Notes under the pieces: model-generated
Told to the model about the DNA's origin: nothing
Databases searched by the model: none
Seen by the model: only the letters and a program-made list of their open reading frames with translations
Program-made: the position numbers and the translations under genes
In this document: piece after piece, positions 6,703 through 10,546 of the stretch
Layout: every line of letters starts with the position of its first letter
How positions within the stretch are numbered: the first letter of the stretch is position 1
Assembly: GCA_045594245.1 (NCBI GenBank)
Contig: JAZNYG010000091.1
Coordinates: 1 to 10,546, forward strand
From: UBA1189 sp045594245
GTDB lineage: Bacteria; Bacteroidota; Bacteroidia; Bacteroidales; Bacteroidaceae
Direction: 5' to 3'
Length of the DNA stretch: 10,546 nucleotides

Positions 6703-8093
6703 TGAGCTATAGTTATAAGATTAAAGTCACCCCCAAGGGGCGCAACATACTTATTGTAAGAGGACTGGTGCCGCTGGATAGTATCGATTCCATCAAAGCG
6801 GAGGATTTCGATGCCATCTACATCGAGGACTACGGACAATCGCATAGTGAGCTATCGTATCAACTGCAGGGTATGTCGTCAATATTCGGAATGAAGTCGC
6901 ACCTGAAACCTCGATTCCTGGCAGCCACTCTGAAGCCGCGTGTGCATCAACTGAAGCCATTGGTGGATGGCTTTGCCGCTACTCCTGACGATGAGAAGAT
7001 GGGCGAGCGTATAGAGGAGATATGCAACAGGTTGGCACTGATTGACCTCTTTGACATCTCGGAGGTGAAGACAAACAACTACGTGTATTTCTTGAAGTTG
7101 TGCAAGCATGCCATCTCGAGAGGTCAGTATACCTTTACCACCTCATTGGAAGAGGCTTATGCCCAAGGACATACCGCTCTGTTCGTAGCCAAGCAGGACA
7201 GTATGATTTCCAATATGAAAGCCGAATTTGTTCGTTTCAACCAAACTCTGCGTGAACTGGGATATGCCGAGCGAAAGAAGTTTGAGGACCGTATCCATGT
7301 GTGCCCACACTGCAAGGGTTCTCATCTATACTATATGGAGGCTTGCCCCAAATGCGACTCTTCGCGTCTGAAGGAAGAACCGGTACTGCACCACTTCAGA
7401 TGTGCCAATATCTCACCGGAGTCGAGCTATGCCTATGACGGAGAACTGCGTTGCCCCAAGTGTCATCAGATGCTTCGCCATATCGGAGTAGACTACGACC
7501 GCCCAGCCAACGTGTATACATGCCAAGAGTGCAACCACACATTCTTGCACACACGTATGAAGGTGTATTGTGCATCGTGCAAGAAAACGTCACGACCTTC
7601 AGAACTTTTGGCACAGGACATCTATAGCTATGAATTCACTACAGAGGGATTACAAGCCCTATCTTCTAACGATGCCCTGTTAGCCGTAAGTAAGGACATC
7701 TGGGCAGGTTATTCCCGATTCGACTCCTTCCTGTCGCAGATAAGACTCTTTTCATACTCACATGATAAGAATGAGGTAGTCCTTATCAACCGATTCAAGG
7801 TGGAGGGTGCTGAGGTGAACCGCGAGAATATCATGCATTTTGTGAGTGAGCTGCAGAAGAGATACCACTACCACAACCTCTCATACCACTACCACTATAT
7901 CTTTATGGCAGCCAAAGTGCAATCGAGCGGAATGGATACACTGAAGAAACAGATGGAGGAGGAGTATGGGGAGCTGCTGAAGATCGTTGAACTGAGAAAC
8001 TTTGGCATAAAACTTGCCGACCAAGACCTCTTGTATCAGTTCGAAGGGGAGAAGATTGATGACTTCATCAAGAGAATAAGCAAGAATCAATAA
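6702..8093 (+). CDS. Cytoplasmic multi-zinc-ribbon protein, TackOD1-like
   Basis: This 463-residue protein has no signal peptide or membrane segment. The centre (about 199-296) carries an ordered set of metal-binding cysteines: CPHC (201/204), CPKC (215/218), HHFRC (His230, His231, Cys234), CPKC (251/254), CQEC (274/277) and CASC (290/293), with the core RHIGVDYDRP between. I recognise this spacing as TackOD1 (thaumarchaeal output domain 1), a zinc-binding domain predicted to be a signalling output. It was first described in archaea and also occurs in bacteria beside receiver or GGDEF domains. The N-terminal part, starting GRNILIVRGL, could be a degenerate receiver-like or sensor fold. The C-terminal 165 residues, with a His/Tyr-rich patch at 388-399, are unassigned. 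Its start overlaps the membrane fusion gene's stop codon, so it is tightly coupled to the export genes. I infer a regulatory or assembly role at the synthase. Confidence 0.75.
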   Translation: MSYSYKIKVTPKGRNILIVRGLVPLDSIDSIKAEDFDAIYIEDYGQSHSELSYQLQGMSSIFGMKSHLKPRFLAATLKPRVHQLKPLVDGFAATPDDEKMGERIEEICNRLALIDLFDISEVKTNNYVYFLKLCKHAISRGQYTFTTSLEEAYAQGHTALFVAKQDSMISNMKAEFVRFNQTLRELGYAERKKFEDRIHVCPHCKGSHLYYMEACPKCDSSRLKEEPVLHHFRCANISPESSYAYDGELRCPKCHQMLRHIGVDYDRPANVYTCQECNHTFLHTRMKVYCASCKKTSRPSELLAQDIYSYEFTTEGLQALSSNDALLAVSKDIWAGYSRFDSFLSQIRLFSYSHDKNEVVLINRFKVEGAEVNRENIMHFVSELQKRYHYHNLSYHYHYIFMAAKVQSSGMDTLKKQMEEEYGELLKIVELRNFGIKLADQDLLYQFEGEKIDDFIKRISKNQ

Positions 8094-8100
8094 GGAAGGG
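8094..8100 (+). promoter_or_regulatory. Shine-Dalgarno-like GGAAGGG before the GT2 gene
   Basis: A purine run, GGAAGGG, directly follows the TAA of the zinc-ribbon gene and lies 7 nt before the ATG at 8108. It is among the clearer ribosome binding sites in the window and supports that start. Most other genes here lack one. Confidence 0.5.
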
Positions 8101-8107
8101 AACCGCT

Positions 8108-9430
8108 ATGCTGGATTTCTGTTTCGATATCATCGACGGCATTGTTGCCTGTTTTACCCGAAATCTGTCATGGAATGCGGTTATCAGCACCTATTGGTTC
8201 CTGTTTGTCATTGAGTTTCCACGCTATTATCTGATAGAGCTGTGTATTGCGATTTGGCACAAGATCACCTACCGTAGCAGAGCACGAAAGCAAGCGATGG
8301 CAAGGATGAAGCTATATATCGAAAACCCACTGATAACTATTCTTGCTCCAGGAAAGAACGAGGGAAAACACATTTACAAACTGGTAAAGTCGCTCAACGA
8401 GCAGACCTATCGGAACTATGAGATCATTATCGTCGATGATGGTTCAGACGATGCCACTCCGCTAATATGCAGAGACCTGGAAAAGGCGGGATACATCGAC
8501 CTCTATCTACGCTCCGACATACGTGGAGGTAAAGCCAGTGCAGCAAACTTTGGTGCCCATTACGCAAAGGGCAAATACATCGTGCACCTTGATGCCGACT
8601 CTTCACTCGACCGTGACGCTATCGAGAAGATTCTCATCCCCTTCTACTACGACCCCAAGATTAAAGCTGTGGGTGGCTGCGTGAAGGTGCGCAATGCGGG
8701 TGAAACACTGTGCACCTCGATGCAGGCATTGGAGTACCTGAAGACCATCCAGGTGGGACGCATGGTAACGAATACACTGGGAATCTACCACATTATCTCG
8801 GGGGCCTTCGGCGCCTTCGAACGCGAGAAACTGATGCAGATTGGTATGTGGGACATAGGTCCTGGACTGGATGGTGACATCACACAGAAGATCAGAAAAT
8901 CGGGCGATAAGGTCTATTTTGCCGAGGATGCCATCTGTATGACCAATGTGCCTACAGAGTGGCACGCCCTATTCAAACAGCGTCAGCGCTGGAGCAAGTC
9001 GCTTATCCGTTTCCGCCTACGCAAGCATTTCGACATACTGATGCCACACAAGCACTTCAGCTTCCTTAACTGGATATCCAATATGGAGAACCTGCTCTTC
9101 GACTGCATATTCAACTATCTGTGGCTGTTCTATATCCTCTCGCTCGTCTTTACACAGACCGACAGGCTCATGGAGATATTTATCGTGGGATGGCTGATTA
9201 GATATTGTTTCTCCCTGGTAGCATTCGGCGTTATTATGTTAGTTTCAGAGAGGGCATCTGAAGAGAAGAGGCTGATGCCATATCTGTTCTTCAGCACATT
9301 CTATACGGGTTATTTCTTGCGACTGACCCGACTGCTGGCACATACCAAAGAGCTTTTCTTCTTCTCCTCATACAAAGACCCGTGGAATCCGAAGAAGACC
9401 TCTGATTTGGCACAGATTGAAGGCATTTAA
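8108..9430 (+). CDS. Processive membrane glycosyltransferase, family GT2 (polysaccharide synthase)
   Basis: This 440-residue protein has one N-terminal membrane segment (about 27-49), a cytosolic GT-A domain and about three C-terminal membrane segments (about 328-349, 355-378, 391-409), the layout of PgaC/IcaA, HasA and Alg8-type synthases. Visible motifs are VDDGSDD (109-115, nucleotide binding), LDADS (161-165, the DxD metal site), SGAFGAFERE (231-240, acceptor region), DGD (255-257) where TED is usual, and QRQRW (291-295, the Q(Q/R)xRW motif of processive enzymes). These imply polymerisation from sugar nucleotides with transfer of the chain through the inner membrane. No PilZ domain is present. 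Immediate neighbours encode a zinc-ribbon protein and a sugar-nucleotide dehydrogenase, so at least part of the polymer is probably a uronic or aminouronic sugar. The exact sugar cannot be read from the sequence. Confidence 0.88.
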   Translation: MLDFCFDIIDGIVACFTRNLSWNAVISTYWFLFVIEFPRYYLIELCIAIWHKITYRSRARKQAMARMKLYIENPLITILAPGKNEGKHIYKLVKSLNEQTYRNYEIIIVDDGSDDATPLICRDLEKAGYIDLYLRSDIRGGKASAANFGAHYAKGKYIVHLDADSSLDRDAIEKILIPFYYDPKIKAVGGCVKVRNAGETLCTSMQALEYLKTIQVGRMVTNTLGIYHIISGAFGAFEREKLMQIGMWDIGPGLDGDITQKIRKSGDKVYFAEDAICMTNVPTEWHALFKQRQRWSKSLIRFRLRKHFDILMPHKHFSFLNWISNMENLLFDCIFNYLWLFYILSLVFTQTDRLMEIFIVGWLIRYCFSLVAFGVIMLVSERASEEKRLMPYLFFSTFYTGYFLRLTRLLAHTKELFFFSSYKDPWNPKKTSDLAQIEGI

Positions 9431-9445
9431 TTTAATTACAAGTAT

Positions 9446-10546
9446 ATGAACACAGAGAAGAGAATTGGAGTGATAGGACTGGGATATGTAGGTTTCCCCT
9501 TGGCCTGTCTGTTCGCAAAGAAGTATCAAGTCATTGGCTACGATATCAACGAAAGACGTATCAATGAAATCAATGCCGGTATTGACTCTACCAACGAGGT
9601 TACCCCCGAAGCACTGAAGAACGCGTTGGCCAACGGCATGGTGTGCACAAACAAAGTCGATGACCTTAGGGTGTGCAATATGTATGTGGTGGCCATCCCC
9701 ACCCCCGTGGATGACTTCTACAATCCTGAGCTCATGCCGCTCAAGAATGCCAGCATAGTAGCGGGAGAGGTGCTCAAGAAGGGCGACTACGTCATCTATG
9801 AGTCAACCGTCTACCCTGGTGTGACAGAGGAGATCTGTGCGCCTATCCTGGAGGAGGTGTCAGGATTGAAGCTCAATGAGGACTTCTACCTCGGCTACTC
9901 GCCTGAGCGTATCAATCCCGGTGACAAGGAGCATACAGTAGAGAATATTCCTAAGATTACCTCTGGCTCTACCCCCGAAGCTGCTGAGGTCATTGACGAG
10001 CTGTACAACTCGGTACTGCTGAATGGTACCCACCGTGCTCCGACGATTAAGGTGGCCGAAGCTGCCAAGATTCTGGAGAATACGCAGCGCGATGTGAACA
10101 TCGCTTTTATGAACGAGATTGCCATCGTGTTCAACGCACTCGGCATCGACACCGCGGACGTGCTGGAAGCTGCAGGCACGAAGTGGAATTTCCTGAAGTT
10201 TAGCCCCGGTTTGGTGGGAGGACACTGTATCAGTGTGGACCCCTACTACCTGATACAACGTGCTACCTCGCGAGGAGTGGTGCCACGCATCATGATGGAG
10301 GCACGTCGACTGAACAACACGATGGGTAACTACGTGGCTGAGCGTGTGGTTCGTTGCCTCAACCTCCACGATATCTCTGCCCATAATGCCAAGTTCCTGT
10401 TGCTGGGCTTCACTTTCAAGGAGAATTGTCCCGACATACGCAACACTAAGGTTGTGGATATATACAACTCGCTCAAGGCCTATTCCTCAAACATCCTTGT
10501 CTATGACCCTTGGGTAAGCAAGGAGGCAGCTAAGCACGAGTATGGC
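9446..10546 (+). CDS. UDP-HexNAc 6-dehydrogenase, TviB/WbpO type (3' end outside window)
   Basis: The ATG at 9446 opens a frame that stays open to the last base (367 codons seen; about 60 expected beyond the edge). The N-terminus has the Rossmann motif GLGYVG (11-16). Catalytic landmarks of the UDP-glucose/GDP-mannose dehydrogenase family follow: YESTVYPG (Glu119), GYSPERINPGD, AEAAKILENTQRD (Lys208, Asn212) and GLVGGHCISVDPYY with nucleophile Cys261, then GFTFKENCPDIRNTK near the C-terminus. ERINPGDKEH, SGSTPEAAEVIDE and KWNFLKFSPGLVGGHC match TviB (VipA) and WbpO more closely than Ugd. TviB and WbpO oxidise the C6 hydroxyl of UDP-GlcNAc or UDP-GalNAc with NAD+ to the uronate. It lies 15 nt after the synthase gene and likely supplies its donor. 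Substrate preference is inferred from motif resemblance only. Confidence 0.9.
   Translation, partial: MNTEKRIGVIGLGYVGFPLACLFAKKYQVIGYDINERRINEINAGIDSTNEVTPEALKNALANGMVCTNKVDDLRVCNMYVVAIPTPVDDFYNPELMPLKNASIVAGEVLKKGDYVIYESTVYPGVTEEICAPILEEVSGLKLNEDFYLGYSPERINPGDKEHTVENIPKITSGSTPEAAEVIDELYNSVLLNGTHRAPTIKVAEAAKILENTQRDVNIAFMNEIAIVFNALGIDTADVLEAAGTKWNFLKFSPGLVGGHCISVDPYYLIQRATSRGVVPRIMMEARRLNNTMGNYVAERVVRCLNLHDISAHNAKFLLLGFTFKENCPDIRNTKVVDIYNSLKAYSSNILVYDPWVSKEAAKHEYG

Noticed and set aside
9860..10384. Minus-strand 174-codon frame at the window end
   Set aside because: It is antisense to the dehydrogenase, whose catalytic motifs are intact throughout this stretch.

Overview
The window looks like a chromosomal segment from a Bacteroidales bacterium, most likely Prevotellaceae or a close relative. 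Two intergenic sequences match the Bacteroidota sigma factor promoter (TTTG-type -33 box, 19 bp, TAnnTTTG -7 box). Most genes lack a strong Shine-Dalgarno sequence, there are two SPII lipoproteins, and base composition is intermediate. This assignment is inference from style; no rRNA or marker gene is present.

Layout. Positions 1-235 hold two nested perfect inverted repeats (18 bp outer, 22 bp inner) that resemble a small non-autonomous mobile or hairpin element. Positions 236-650 hold no gene I can support. A promoter at 657-687 precedes a two-gene unit: a small unrecognised protein (766-1062, probably 5'-frameshifted) overlaps by ATGA a lipoprotein phosphatase of the tyrosine/dual-specificity HCxxGKDRxG type (1059-1946). 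A second, textbook Bacteroidota promoter (1999-2029) drives a 679-residue lipoprotein with an apparent beta-solenoid followed by a beta-propeller-like region (2070-4109). A perfect 11-bp hairpin (4135-4161) follows it.

From 4182 to the window end, five same-strand genes are packed with gaps of 15 nt or less. They encode a short TolC-like outer-membrane protein, a HlyD/Alg44-like membrane fusion protein, a cytoplasmic multi-zinc-ribbon protein that I read as a TackOD1-domain protein, a processive membrane GT2 glycosyltransferase, and a TviB/WbpO-type UDP-HexNAc 6-dehydrogenase that runs off the edge. Together they suggest a synthase-dependent exopolysaccharide machine. The dehydrogenase makes a uronic or aminouronic sugar nucleotide, the GT2 enzyme polymerises and translocates the chain across the inner membrane, and the HlyD/TolC pair carries it across the periplasm and outer membrane. 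The TackOD1 protein is the candidate cytosolic regulator or assembly factor, in place of the PilZ/c-di-GMP control of alginate and cellulose synthases. This operon is the most interesting part of the window.
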